Source: Sphingobacterium humi
Lineage (GTDB): Bacteria; Bacteroidota; Bacteroidia; Sphingobacteriales; Sphingobacteriaceae
Direction: 5' to 3'
NCBI RefSeq assembly: GCF_009768885.1
Contig: NZ_WSQA01000004.1
Coordinates: 124,001-188,000, forward strand
DNA length: 64,000 bases
Shown here: positions 17,273 through 25,513 of the stretch, piece after piece
Layout: every line of letters begins with the position of its first letter
How positions within the stretch are numbered: the first letter of the stretch is position 1
The notes under the pieces: model-generated
Databases searched by the model: none
What the model was told of the DNA's origin: nothing
The model's input: only the letters and a program-made list of their open reading frames with translations
Translations under genes and position numbers: made by a program

Positions 17273-18330
17273 TATAAATTCGAATAAAAGGTTTTGATTG
17301 ATTTTATTAAGTGTTTATTTTCAGTTTTTGTACCTACCGTTATGCGCAGGCAACCCTCACATAGGGTTACTTTAGAACGATCGCGCACCACCACACCTTG
17401 CCCGGCCAGGTAGTCGTACAATCCCTTTGGATTGGCCAACTTCACTAAAACAAAGTTCGCATCCGATGGGGTAATATGCTCCACCTGCTCCAGCATCGCC
17501 AGTTCAGCCACCAATACTTCGCGCTCGGCAACGGTGGCTTTAATCCACTCATTAATAATGTCTACACCATCTAAGGCTTCCAACACCAAGTCTTGGGTGG
17601 CCTGATTGATGTTATAGGGTGGTTTAATTTTATTGAACACCTCAATGATCTCGGTGCTGGCAAAGGCCAATCCCAAGCGTAAAGCAGCTAGGCCCCAAGC
17701 CTTAGAAAGGGTTTGCAAAATAACCAGGTTTGGAAATTCCGCCAAAGCCTTGGTAAACGATTTATGCTTGGAATAATTGATATAAGCTTCATCAAGCACC
17801 ACAATCCCAGGGAAGTTTACCAATATCGTTTCGATATCCTGAGCATGAATGCTATTTCCGGTCGGATTATTGGGTGAACAGATAAAAATAAGCTTGGTAA
17901 ACGGGTCTATAGCTTCCGCAATGCCGTCCAGGTCCAACTGATAGTTCGCGGTTAAATTCACCTTTTTAACGGCTACATCGTTAATATTGGCCGATACCTC
18001 ATACATGCCATAAGTAGGTGGCACCAAAATCACGTTATCTACCTGCGGGGTACAGAATGCGCGGTATAAGATATCAATTGCCTCATCCGAGCCGTTGCCC
18101 AAAAACATGTTTTCGGCAGGCACACCTTTAATGGAAGCGAGTTTATGTTTGAGTTGATGTTGTAGGGGGTCAGGGTATCGGTTGTAATCATGGGATAAGG
18201 GCGATCCAAAGGCGTTTTCATTTGCATCGAGCCATACCGAGGCTTCTCCTTTAAACTCATCTCTAGCAGATGAATAGGGAACCAATTTCTTAATATTGTC
18301 CCTAAGCAGTGCGTTTAAGTTGAACGACAT
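17272..18330 (-). CDS. hisC: Histidinol-phosphate aminotransferase
   Basis: PLP-dependent fold-type I aminotransferase converting imidazole acetol phosphate to histidinol phosphate. Seen: [11 protein letters not shown] near the N-terminus, GNGSDEAID, the CSPNNPTGN motif, VLDEAYINY, and the PLP lysine in [14 protein letters not shown]-terminal substrate-binding Arg residues lie in LRITVGT. Length of 352 residues is normal. It is the first gene of this his cluster; hisG and hisD, which usually precede it in Bacteroidota, are absent, and the next gene upstream is rnz, 54 nt away. Confidence 0.96.
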   Translation of the reverse strand: MSFNLNALLRDNIKKLVPYSSARDEFKGEASVWLDANENAFGSPLSHDYNRYPDPLQHQLKHKLASIKGVPAENMFLGNGSDEAIDILYRAFCTPQVDNVILVPPTYGMYEVSANINDVAVKKVNLTANYQLDLDGIAEAIDPFTKLIFICSPNNPTGNSIHAQDIETILVNFPGIVVLDEAYINYSKHKSFTKALAEFPNLVILQTLSKAWGLAALRLGLAFASTEIIEVFNKIKPPYNINQATQDLVLEALDGVDIINEWIKATVAEREVLVAELAMLEQVEHITPSDANFVLVKLANPKGLYDYLAGQGVVVRDRSKVTLCEGCLRITVGTKTENKHLIKSIKTFYSNL

Positions 18331-18384
18331 GTTGTTGTTTATAAAAATTAGAGCTGTAAATATGGGGAAAAATTACTTAAATCG

Positions 18385-19299
18385 CTAAACTAAAAACCAT
18401 TTCCCCTCCACAGAGAGTGCTGTATCAGGAAAAATAGCCTGTGCCTCCTCCAAAAGGGGGCTAAGGATTTTATAACGAGCCGAATAATGGCCCAACAGTA
18501 ATTTCTTGGCTTGCACTTCGCGCGCTATTTCTGCAGCCTCCAAACAGGTGGTATGGAAGGTTTCCTTGGCCCGATCTAGCATTTCATGCAAAAAGGTGGA
18601 TTCATGGTAAAGCAAATCGACCCCTTCAATGGCTTTCAGGTAAATAGGCGAACGCACCGTATCCGAACAATAGGCATAGGCCCGTGATGCCGGTGCCGGA
18701 TAAGTAAGCTCTGCCGCCGGAATTAAATTGCCTTCCGCATCCACATAATCAATGCCGCGTTTAATGGCTGAAAAATAAGGCTTGGGAATATTCAGCGCTT
18801 CCAATCGTTCGGGAATTAAGGTCGCATTACGCTTGCCCTCCTGAAACCGAAAGCCCGTGCAGGGAATGCGGTGCACCAAGGGGAAAGAAGTAACCTGAAG
18901 CATGCGCGATTCATAGATTACTTCTTCCTGCAAGGCATTGGTGGGATGAAAAATAATTTTATACCTGATTTGGGTCTCCGAATGCTTAAAATGCAGCTCC
19001 AAGATCTCCTCTAAAGGAGCAGGGCCATACAAATGCAAATCAGACTTACGCCCAACCAGGTGCATGGACGATAAGAGTCCGATCAGGCCTAAATAATGGT
19101 CGCCATGCAAGTGACTAATAAACACATGGCCAATTCGGTTGCTTTTTATACCATAACGGCTAAGCTGCATCTGCGTCCCTTCACCGCAGTCAATTAAAAA
19201 CAACTGCTCGTTGTAATTGACCACCTGCGAGGTCGGGTGCCGTTCATAAATGGGCGTAGCTGAGCTATTGCCTAGTATAAAAACCTCAAAACGAATCAT
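18385..19299 (-). CDS. rnz: Ribonuclease Z
   Basis: tRNA 3'-processing endonuclease of the metallo-beta-lactamase superfamily. The zinc motif is ISHLHGDHYLGL (HxHxDH), with further ligands in the Asp of YCSDT, the His of LYHESTFL and the His of LLGHYSARY. The long ZBD exosite insertion is recognisable after FPLVHRIPC. 304 residues match the bacterial short form. It starts one base after the STAS gene stop, so the two are co-translated, and tRNAs without encoded CCA occur in this genome (46188-46543). Confidence 0.95.
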   Translation of the reverse strand: MIRFEVFILGNSSATPIYERHPTSQVVNYNEQLFLIDCGEGTQMQLSRYGIKSNRIGHVFISHLHGDHYLGLIGLLSSMHLVGRKSDLHLYGPAPLEEILELHFKHSETQIRYKIIFHPTNALQEEVIYESRMLQVTSFPLVHRIPCTGFRFQEGKRNATLIPERLEALNIPKPYFSAIKRGIDYVDAEGNLIPAAELTYPAPASRAYAYCSDTVRSPIYLKAIEGVDLLYHESTFLHEMLDRAKETFHTTCLEAAEIAREVQAKKLLLGHYSARYKILSPLLEEAQAIFPDTALSVEGKWFLV

Positions 19300-19300
19300 G

Positions 19301-19678
19301 TTAATTTTGCTCCTGCTTCAAATCTAATCGGATTTCATTTCCAAAGATCAGATCCTTTGCCTTCTCCACATTTGGGGTAATAATAAAATACTTGTCTAAA
19401 CCCAGGGATGTAATGAAATGTTTAACGCCATCATTCAAGTTGGTTAAGATAAACAAGCCACCCAGCGACTTACATAATCGGCGAGCCAATAAGCCGGTAC
19501 GGATACCTGCTTCATCGGTCTCAATCACCTGGTTCATGTCTAAAACAATATTACGCTGTCCGCCCGTATTGCGCAGCATAAATTCTCCTTTTAAACTTGC
19601 GGCAGCATTCCCATCAAGTTTCTCCTGTAGTGGTTCAATAACCACATAGCGTTCATGCTTATCTACCGTAAATTTCAT
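19301..19678 (-). CDS. STAS-domain protein (anti-sigma factor antagonist-like)
   Basis: A single STAS domain of 125 residues: beta strand VVIEPLQEKLDG, then IVLDMNQVIETDEAGIRTGLL and FILTNLNDGVKHFITSLGLDKYF. In SpoIIAA-type antagonists the segment before the Gly is DSSG, whose Ser is phosphorylated by the anti-sigma kinase. Here it reads D55-E56-A57-G58, so the phosphorylation site is missing, with an acidic residue in place of the first Ser. Either it acts constitutively or it has another scaffold role. It sits between purC (14 nt) and rnz (1 nt) with no RsbW-like kinase nearby. Confidence 0.85.
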   Translation of the reverse strand: MKFTVDKHERYVVIEPLQEKLDGNAAASLKGEFMLRNTGGQRNIVLDMNQVIETDEAGIRTGLLARRLCKSLGGLFILTNLNDGVKHFITSLGLDKYFIITPNVEKAKDLIFGNEIRLDLKQEQN

Positions 19679-19692
19679 AATATATTAAAAAG

Positions 19693-20643
19693 TTAGTATG
19701 TCAAGGTTTTTAAAGCCTGGCTCACATTCCGCTCTACGCGCTCCAATACCTGCTCGGCATCCGGATATACAAAAGCTTCGCCCGTAATATGTTCAAAAAG
19801 CTCAATATAACGTTCTGAAATGGATTTTACAATTTCATCCGTCATTTCCGGAACCTGTTGCCCCTCTTTCCCTTGAAATCCGTTCTCAATTAACCATTGG
19901 CGAACGAATTCTTTGGAAAGCTGCTTTTGGGCTTCCCCTTTTTCCTGACGTTCTTCGTAGCCATCGGCATAAAAATAACGGGAGGAATCCGGCGTATGGA
20001 TCTCATCGATCAGATAGATCTGTCCATCACGCTTCCCAAACTCATACTTGGTATCCACTAAAATCAAACCGCGCTCCTTCGCAATTTCACAACCACGTTG
20101 GTATAAGGCTTTGGCATACTGCTCCAATTGGCTGTATTCTGCTTCACTCACAATGCCCTGCGCAATAATCTCCGCTCTGGAAATATCCATATCATGCCCC
20201 ACTGCCGCTTTGGTGGTTGGGGTAATGATAGGCTCCGGCAATTTATCATGCTCACGAAGACCCTCAGGTAGGGTTTCCCCGCATAATACACGACCACCAT
20301 CGCGGTAAGTACGCCATAAATGCCCTGAAGCATAACCTCGGATAACCATTTCAACTTTATAAGGTTCGCATTTGCGACCAATCGTCACGTTTTCATCCGG
20401 CACGGCGACCACCCAATTGGGGATGATATCGCTGGTTGCTTTCAGAAATTTCGACGCAATCTGGTTCAGCACCTGCCCTTTGTAAGGAATGGCACGGGGT
20501 AACACCACATCAAATGCCGAAATCCGATCCGAAGCGATCATCACTAAATAGTCTTCTGCTATGCTGTATACGTCCCTAACTTTGCCGCGGTAAAAGGCGG
20601 TTTGCTTGTCAAAATTGAAATTTGTTTCTTTTATTGTATTCAT
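19693..20643 (-). CDS. purC: Phosphoribosylaminoimidazole-succinocarboxamide synthase
   Basis: SAICAR synthetase of de novo purine synthesis, ATP-dependent ligation of aspartate to CAIR. Signatures: [51 protein letters not shown], and [12 protein letters not shown] with the following [13 protein letters not shown]. The 316 residues are the long form typical of Bacteroidota; E. coli PurC is 237. It is second in the phoH-purC-STAS-rnz run, 33 nt after phoH. Confidence 0.97.
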   Translation of the reverse strand: MNTIKETNFNFDKQTAFYRGKVRDVYSIAEDYLVMIASDRISAFDVVLPRAIPYKGQVLNQIASKFLKATSDIIPNWVVAVPDENVTIGRKCEPYKVEMVIRGYASGHLWRTYRDGGRVLCGETLPEGLREHDKLPEPIITPTTKAAVGHDMDISRAEIIAQGIVSEAEYSQLEQYAKALYQRGCEIAKERGLILVDTKYEFGKRDGQIYLIDEIHTPDSSRYFYADGYEERQEKGEAQKQLSKEFVRQWLIENGFQGKEGQQVPEMTDEIVKSISERYIELFEHITGEAFVYPDAEQVLERVERNVSQALKTLTY

Positions 20644-20676
20644 ATAATTTGCGTTCGCACGCTGCTAATCTGCGAT

Positions 20677-21660
20677 TTAAATATCTCCGTACGCCTCTAA
20701 TATGCGTTTCACGAGTTTATGTCGAACGACATCGGAGCCACTTAAATAGATCATATCGATGCCTTCAATATTATCCAATATCTTCACGGCATTTATTAAG
20801 CCCGACTGGGTTTTCTTGGGTAAGTCTACCTGGGTCATGTCGCCCGTTACAATAAACTTCGCCGTGGGCCCCATCCGGGTCAGGAACATTTTCAGCTGCA
20901 TATCGGTAGCATTCTGCGCCTCGTCCAAAATCACAAAACAATTGTCTAAGGTACGGCCGCGCATAAAGGCCAATGGTGCCACTTCAATGGTTCTGTTTTC
21001 CAGATAACCCTTCAACTTCTCCGCCGGAATCATATCATCCAAGGCATCGTAAAGTGGTCGTAAGTAAGGGTCTACCTTTTCTTTCAAATCCCCGGGCAAG
21101 AAACCCAGGTTTTCCCCCGCTTCTACCGCCGGGCGGGTTAGAATAATCCGTTTGATTTCTTTGTTCCGCAGTGCACGAACCGCCAAAGCCACCGCCGTAT
21201 AGGTTTTTCCGGTTCCTGCCGGACCAATAGCAAACAAAATATCATTCTTGTTAATGCTATCGACCATCCTGCGTTGGTTGGGTGTTCTTGCCCGTACGAT
21301 AATACCGTTCGGACCATACACAATCGGTTCGCCCTTGAAAGCGGTTGCCGGTTTATCCGTTCCATTTTCCGACGCCACAGCCGTTGCTGCAGGTACATGC
21401 ACATCAGAAACCGCCCCTAATAGGCCTTCTAAGTCGAGTAAAGAAAGGGATTGAAACTGATTGACGTGGGCTTGAATATTCGCGAAGACTTTTTGAAATT
21501 TATTCCGTTCATGTTCTTCTCCCAACACTTTGAGGCTATCGCCCCGGGCGACGAGTCGCAACTTGGGAAAAACTTTTTTAATAAACTCAAAATTCTCATT
21601 CTGCGCCCCCCAGAGTGTCACTAAATTGACAGCATCTAAATTGATTTCTAATTCGCTCAA
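20677..21660 (-). CDS. phoH: PhoH-family ATPase
   Basis: Cytoplasmic P-loop NTPase with a presumed RNA-related role. It has an N-terminal extension (about residues 1-110), then a PhoH domain with Walker A GPAGTGKTYTAV and Walker B CFVILDEAQNAT; FIVTGDMTQVDLP is also family-typical. Length of 327 residues is normal. The start must be the TTG at 21660: an in-frame TAA lies two codons upstream and no ATG occurs before the conserved region. It heads the phoH-purC-STAS-rnz unit. Confidence 0.94.
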   Translation of the reverse strand: MSELEINLDAVNLVTLWGAQNENFEFIKKVFPKLRLVARGDSLKVLGEEHERNKFQKVFANIQAHVNQFQSLSLLDLEGLLGAVSDVHVPAATAVASENGTDKPATAFKGEPIVYGPNGIIVRARTPNQRRMVDSINKNDILFAIGPAGTGKTYTAVALAVRALRNKEIKRIILTRPAVEAGENLGFLPGDLKEKVDPYLRPLYDALDDMIPAEKLKGYLENRTIEVAPLAFMRGRTLDNCFVILDEAQNATDMQLKMFLTRMGPTAKFIVTGDMTQVDLPKKTQSGLINAVKILDNIEGIDMIYLSGSDVVRHKLVKRILEAYGDI

Positions 21661-21828
21661 ATTTTATCGTTATTAATTTCTAAGAATAAATTCATTAACC
21701 GCACTAGTTTGCCTCGATAAAGATAGAATATTTTCGAAATTTCTTGGATATTTCTTTCATTTCTAAACCAAAAATACAAACTAATTGTGCAGAATTAAAA
21801 GCAATTGCATGCTTAAATTCAATTAGCA

Positions 21829-21859
21829 TTTAGCAATCTAGTTACTTTTCCTATTTTTG
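21829..21859 (+). promoter_or_regulatory. Promoter of the SAM hydroxide adenosyltransferase-like gene
   Basis: A -7 box TATTTTTG at 21852-21859 with TTTA at 21829-21832 as a near-consensus -33, 19 nt apart. It covers the upstream ATG at 21857, which supports translation from 21917. Confidence 0.65.
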
Positions 21860-21916
21860 TATTTCATTTATCAAACAAAAACTAGTACTTTTCTCTTCAG
21901 GGGCACTGAAAAACAA

Positions 21917-22705
21917 ATGGGAGTAATTACGTTAACCACAGATTTGGGACATCGCGATTTTTATCAAGCTGCGCTGAAGGGCAGTATTATTTCGCAATTG
22001 CCGGATGTGCGCATTGTGGATATTTCGCATGATATACCCTCATTCAGCATTCAGCATGCCGCTTTTGTCATCAACAATGCGTACCCCTATTTCCCCAAAA
22101 GAACCGTGCACCTCATCGGTATCGATACGGTCTTTCAAGAAGGAGCAAGATATTTAGCCATGGCCTATAAAGGTCAGTTTTTTGTAGGCGCCGACAATGG
22201 TATTTTCAGCATTATATTGGGCGAAGATCGCCCCGATGAAATGGTCGAAATTAATATCATGCAGGACCTGCGCTACTTACACTTTCCATTGGCCGACATC
22301 CTGACCAAGGCCGCTTGCCATATTGCCAACGGCGGACGCCTTTCGGGCATCGGCATGCCGATCAATAATCAGGTGCAGAAAGTAACCTTCCAACCCGTGT
22401 ATAATCAGAACAGCATCAAAGGCCATGTGAGCTATATCGATTCCTTTGGGAACGTTATTAGCAACATCAGCAAGGAGCTTTTCAATAAATTGCAAAACGG
22501 TCGCGACTTTATCTTGCGCTTCAAGCGGAATGAAACGATTTCAAAAATGAGCTGGCACTATAATGAGGTTGCCGAAGGCGAGAAACTATGCCTATTCGGC
22601 ATCAGTAACTTCCTGGAAATCGCCATTAATAAAGGGCATGCCAGCCAATTGTTGGGTCTTCATCAAGATGAAACGATTCTGATCGAATTTATCGACCCGC
22701 GTTAA
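21917..22705 (+). CDS. SAM hydroxide adenosyltransferase family protein (DUF62)
   Basis: Member of the fluorinase/chlorinase-like fold family that hydrolyses S-adenosylmethionine to adenosine and methionine. Family hallmarks at the N-terminus: ITLTTDLGHRDFYQAALKG, then VDISHDIPSFSI and a HLIGIDTVF segment, with FVGADNGIFS in the middle; the C-terminal domain carries GHVSYIDSFGNVISNI. Starting at 21917 gives 262 residues, typical; the ATG at 21857 lies inside the promoter. The 3' end directly abuts the stop of the convergent beta-barrel gene. Confidence 0.87.
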   Translation: MGVITLTTDLGHRDFYQAALKGSIISQLPDVRIVDISHDIPSFSIQHAAFVINNAYPYFPKRTVHLIGIDTVFQEGARYLAMAYKGQFFVGADNGIFSIILGEDRPDEMVEINIMQDLRYLHFPLADILTKAACHIANGGRLSGIGMPINNQVQKVTFQPVYNQNSIKGHVSYIDSFGNVISNISKELFNKLQNGRDFILRFKRNETISKMSWHYNEVAEGEKLCLFGISNFLEIAINKGHASQLLGLHQDETILIEFIDPR

Positions 22706-23293
22706 TTAAAACCCGAAGCCCAACCGTAGGCTAAGCCGTTCCATCAGCACGTTTCTTTCCCAGGCTACGACCTCACTCCCAAAACCCGGGATATAGGAGT
22801 CCATTTGCAGCTGCTGCGCACCTTTCTGCTTGAGTTCCACACGTTGGGTTTGATAGCCAATTGCAGTTTGCAACAGGCTACGCCTGCCCAACTTCCAACG
22901 CCAGCCTACCTGCGGATTTACCTTCAAGCCTCCGGAAGCGGTCCAGTTACTTTCCGTTTTCGGCAAAAAGGCAAAGCCATAACCCAGTTGTAGGCCAGCG
23001 AAGAAAGAACTTCGTTGCGCTGGTTTCAGCACGTAATTTCCACCTAGGCTAATCGGCAACATCCAAACCGTGTTTACCCGATCGAATTGATACTTTTCTG
23101 CCCCGGTAGTACCGAGAAATTCAATTCCCGCCTTATACCTAAAGCCATGTGCGGTAAGGGCGGTAAAACCCGCCTCCTCCGACCCGGTGCCATAAACAAG
23201 AACACCAACCTCATTTACATTGATATAGCGATGTTGTGCGTACAGCCCAAAGCAAAAGCCTAACATCAGCAAGGTTAAAAACATTTTCTTCAT
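22706..23293 (-). CDS. Predicted outer-membrane beta-barrel protein
   Basis: Unrecognised 195-residue secreted protein. A signal peptide (MKKMFLTLLMLGFCFGLYAQ) is followed by alternating amphipathic strands with glycine and aromatic residues, and the last residues, RLSLRLGFGF, end in Phe as in outer-membrane barrels. It begins 3 nt after the LVIVD lipoprotein gene ends, so the two form a pair that may act together at the outer membrane. Its stop codon abuts that of the convergent gene with no spacer. Confidence 0.7.
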   Translation of the reverse strand: MKKMFLTLLMLGFCFGLYAQHRYINVNEVGVLVYGTGSEEAGFTALTAHGFRYKAGIEFLGTTGAEKYQFDRVNTVWMLPISLGGNYVLKPAQRSSFFAGLQLGYGFAFLPKTESNWTASGGLKVNPQVGWRWKLGRRSLLQTAIGYQTQRVELKQKGAQQLQMDSYIPGFGSEVVAWERNVLMERLSLRLGFGF

Positions 23294-23296
23294 GGC

Positions 23297-24535
23297 TTAT
23301 CTGATTTTAGGGATGCTGATTTCGCTAATTAATTTCAACTTCGCACGATTGGTATAATCGTATTGGGAAAGCCCTTTTTGATGCACCACAAGTAAAGATT
23401 TTGGCCCCGGAATAAGGTCGTATACCATCGGTAATTCCATGCGTTCCAAGAGGTTATCGGAAATCTTCATCACATCCCGAGCATCAAATGTTTTTAAGCC
23501 TTGCACACCATCGCATACGTAGAGGTAGGAATCTACCTTTGCTAAACCATAAGGGTTTGCCATGGGGTAACGGGTCTGTAATTTTGGTGCCCGAGGATCT
23601 TGTATATCGATCACCTCCAGCACATTGCTACCGCCACAGAACGAACCCGCACGCAGGGTCACATAGGCATACTTATCATCCACCACCACCGGGTCACAGG
23701 CCCGAATATGGCTATATACACTTAACTGCTGCGGCGCTTCCGGCGTACGGATGTCAAAGATGACCATCCCGGTAGTCGAGCCTACAAACAGCTTATCTTT
23801 ATAGGGAAAAAGCGTCTCAATACCGTTAAACAAGGTCATATTTTTCACAAAACGGGGCTTAGCCGCCTCCTTCACATTGTAGATAAATAGATCCTTGATA
23901 TCAATGGCATACAAATGCTCCTTGGCAATGCTGAAACGCGCCAAGGAACCGCCCTGCCCGCTGCCAGAAGAATTGGAATCTAAATATAGAGTTTCATATT
24001 TGATCCAGGGATTATAGGTGCGCAGGTAGGATTCGTGGACAATAGTATCCTTATAATCAACGGGTACCCGAATCTGCTCATTGAGGCTTACATCAATGCG
24101 TTGGTTTAGGTAGGTGCTAAACCTATTCTCATCCCGCTCTAACAATTTGGGCTGTTGAATCTGCTTGATATCAAATACCAGCAAGTCTATATAGCTATCG
24201 GCATAAAGCACATCATCCTTGACCGCCATATCCACATTCCCCAAAATCGGAAGAAAACCAATCGCTGTGGGTTTTGCCGGATTACTGTTATCGTAAAAAT
24301 GTATTCCCTTTTCCAACTCATTGATGAGCACATAATCTTTATAGCTATATATTTTGCCTACCCGACCAAAGGCGACCGGACTTTCCATCTTGATCTCTTG
24401 CTTACGGACTTCCCCTAAGCTTTTATAAATGGGTGTACTAATACGGTAGGTGCTATTCTCTTCAATCTTATCGCAACTAAGGAATAAGAAACTGAAGCAG
24501 CATAACACGAAAAAAATAGGATTTAATTTTTTCAT
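23297..24535 (-). CDS. LVIVD repeat lipoprotein, predicted beta-propeller
   Basis: Signal peptide with lipobox LFLSC (cleavage before Cys about residue 21), then a propeller of repeats of the LVIVD type: LINELEKGIHFYDNSNPAKP, LLVFDIKQIQQPKL, LFIYNVKEAAKP, MVIFDIRTPEAPQ and LEVIDIQDPRAPK. The start is taken at MKKLNP (24535) instead of the MIMKK start two codons earlier. Length is 412 residues. Such proteins are surface-exposed or periplasmic and of unknown biochemical function. It is followed after 3 nt by a small beta-barrel gene. Confidence 0.83.
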   Translation of the reverse strand: MKKLNPIFFVLCCFSFLFLSCDKIEENSTYRISTPIYKSLGEVRKQEIKMESPVAFGRVGKIYSYKDYVLINELEKGIHFYDNSNPAKPTAIGFLPILGNVDMAVKDDVLYADSYIDLLVFDIKQIQQPKLLERDENRFSTYLNQRIDVSLNEQIRVPVDYKDTIVHESYLRTYNPWIKYETLYLDSNSSGSGQGGSLARFSIAKEHLYAIDIKDLFIYNVKEAAKPRFVKNMTLFNGIETLFPYKDKLFVGSTTGMVIFDIRTPEAPQQLSVYSHIRACDPVVVDDKYAYVTLRAGSFCGGSNVLEVIDIQDPRAPKLQTRYPMANPYGLAKVDSYLYVCDGVQGLKTFDARDVMKISDNLLERMELPMVYDLIPGPKSLLVVHQKGLSQYDYTNRAKLKLISEISIPKIR

Positions 24536-24678
24536 AATCATTGGTAATAATTAGTTCTGCCTCTTAAACGATGCAATCAACATACAATGCTACAAGCGAA
24601 CGGATTTAAAATTGAATGCGGTTGATCTTTACTTTTGCAGGCTGTTATCTTTTCCCAATCAGGCCCCTTTCATAAGCC

Positions 24679-24733
24679 TTTGCAAAGGGGATTGATACGG
24701 GTGTGAAAGGGGAGTGAAAGGGGGGTGAAAGGG
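24679..24733 (+). repeat. Dispersed 11-bp-period repeat element, copy 1
   Basis: It starts with a palindromic CCTTTGCAAAGG head and continues as units of exactly 11 bp: GGGGATTGATA, CGGGTGTGAAA, GGGGAGTGAAA, GGGGGGTGAAA, GGG. It shares head and units with copies at 46807-46864 and 63047-63105. It lies between divergent genes. Confidence 0.85.
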
Positions 24734-24740
24734 AGGAGCT

Positions 24741-24772
24741 TAGTAGTTAGTATTGAGTAGTTAGTAGTTAGA
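24741..24772 (+). repeat. Short direct repeat of AGTAGTTAGTA
   Basis: AGTAGTTAGTA occurs at 24742-24752 and again at 24757-24767 within a TAG-rich tract next to the 11-bp element. No function is evident. Confidence 0.6.
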
Positions 24773-24897
24773 TGTTTGGTCGGTTTAAAGCAATAAGACT
24801 TTGCTGCTCGCTTTCCATTCCTGTTTAAATTTTATTAAATTGGGTAAGCATATACCAAATGAGGCGCCTAGGCGTTTAAACATTTTAAATCATCTGC

Positions 24898-25458
24898 ATG
24901 AAGTTTTACACTTTTTTAGCGAGTATTTTCTTTTTTCTAGGGCTACTGCCTGTGGCGATGGCCAATCAGGATAGCACCATGCACAAGGCGGATTCTTTGA
25001 GTTATGAGTCGCAAAGGCAACGGGTGAATAAACTATTGGACGACCGTAGTCGTCGTTTTGGCGAATATTCGGCTTCCTTGGAAAAGAAAACAGGCATTTT
25101 CGGTTTGTTCAAAACCAAGAAGGATATGCAAAAGTCGATTGATATTTTGCGGGCCTTGGTGCTGAACGATAACAACATCTTTATTGAAACGCGTAAGCTG
25201 CTGGAACTAAAGGACTCCCAGTCCATCCGCTACCAACAGTTGGCATCGGAGTACGACAGTCAGGTAACTGCCTATATGCGCACCATTACCAAGTTACAAA
25301 ATGAAAACGAGAGCCTGCGCGCCCAACTGAATCAACAGGAAGATGGCGGCAAAAGCAGCGGTATAATGCTTTATGTGGCCATTTTCGTCATTATCGTCTT
25401 GCTTTTCCTCTTACTATCGGCTTATAAAAAGCAAAAAGGCCAAAAAGTGACGGAATAG
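24898..25458 (+). CDS. Hypothetical periplasmic coiled-coil protein with C-terminal membrane anchor
   Basis: Not assigned to a family. A 186-residue protein with an N-terminal signal peptide ending at VAMANQ, a charged helical region (about residues 35-150) with heptad-like coiled-coil character, including ITKLQNENESLRAQLNQQ, and a C-terminal transmembrane helix (LYVAIFVIIVLLFLLLSAY) followed by a short basic tail. This topology puts the coiled coil in the periplasm, anchored at its C-terminus. It precedes an ABC exporter by 55 nt, but the exporter has its own promoter box. Confidence 0.72.
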   Translation: MKFYTFLASIFFFLGLLPVAMANQDSTMHKADSLSYESQRQRVNKLLDDRSRRFGEYSASLEKKTGIFGLFKTKKDMQKSIDILRALVLNDNNIFIETRKLLELKDSQSIRYQQLASEYDSQVTAYMRTITKLQNENESLRAQLNQQEDGGKSSGIMLYVAIFVIIVLLFLLLSAYKKQKGQKVTE

Positions 25459-25483
25459 TGATAAGAAGACCTTATTATATACT

Positions 25484-25491
25484 TACTTTTG
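25484..25491 (+). promoter_or_regulatory. -7 box of the ABC transporter
   Basis: TACTTTTG, an exact TAnnTTTG match, lies 22 nt before the ATG. No clear -33 element is seen. Confidence 0.55.
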
Positions 25492-25513
25492 CGCAAAGCG
25501 TAAATTAAAATTA

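Larger units (their letters stand above)
24536..24897. other. Divergent intergenic region with repeats
   Basis: No gene is seen. The interval between the divergent lipoprotein and coiled-coil genes holds a TACTTTTG box at 24630-24637 on the plus strand without a good -33 partner, the 11-bp-period element (24679-24733) and a TAGTAGTTAG-type repeat (24741-24772). Confidence 0.6.

Noticed and set aside
24630..24637. TACTTTTG box as promoter of a small RNA upstream of the coiled-coil gene
   Set aside because: There is no -33 partner, no terminator between it and 24898, and no folded RNA apparent; too weak to call.
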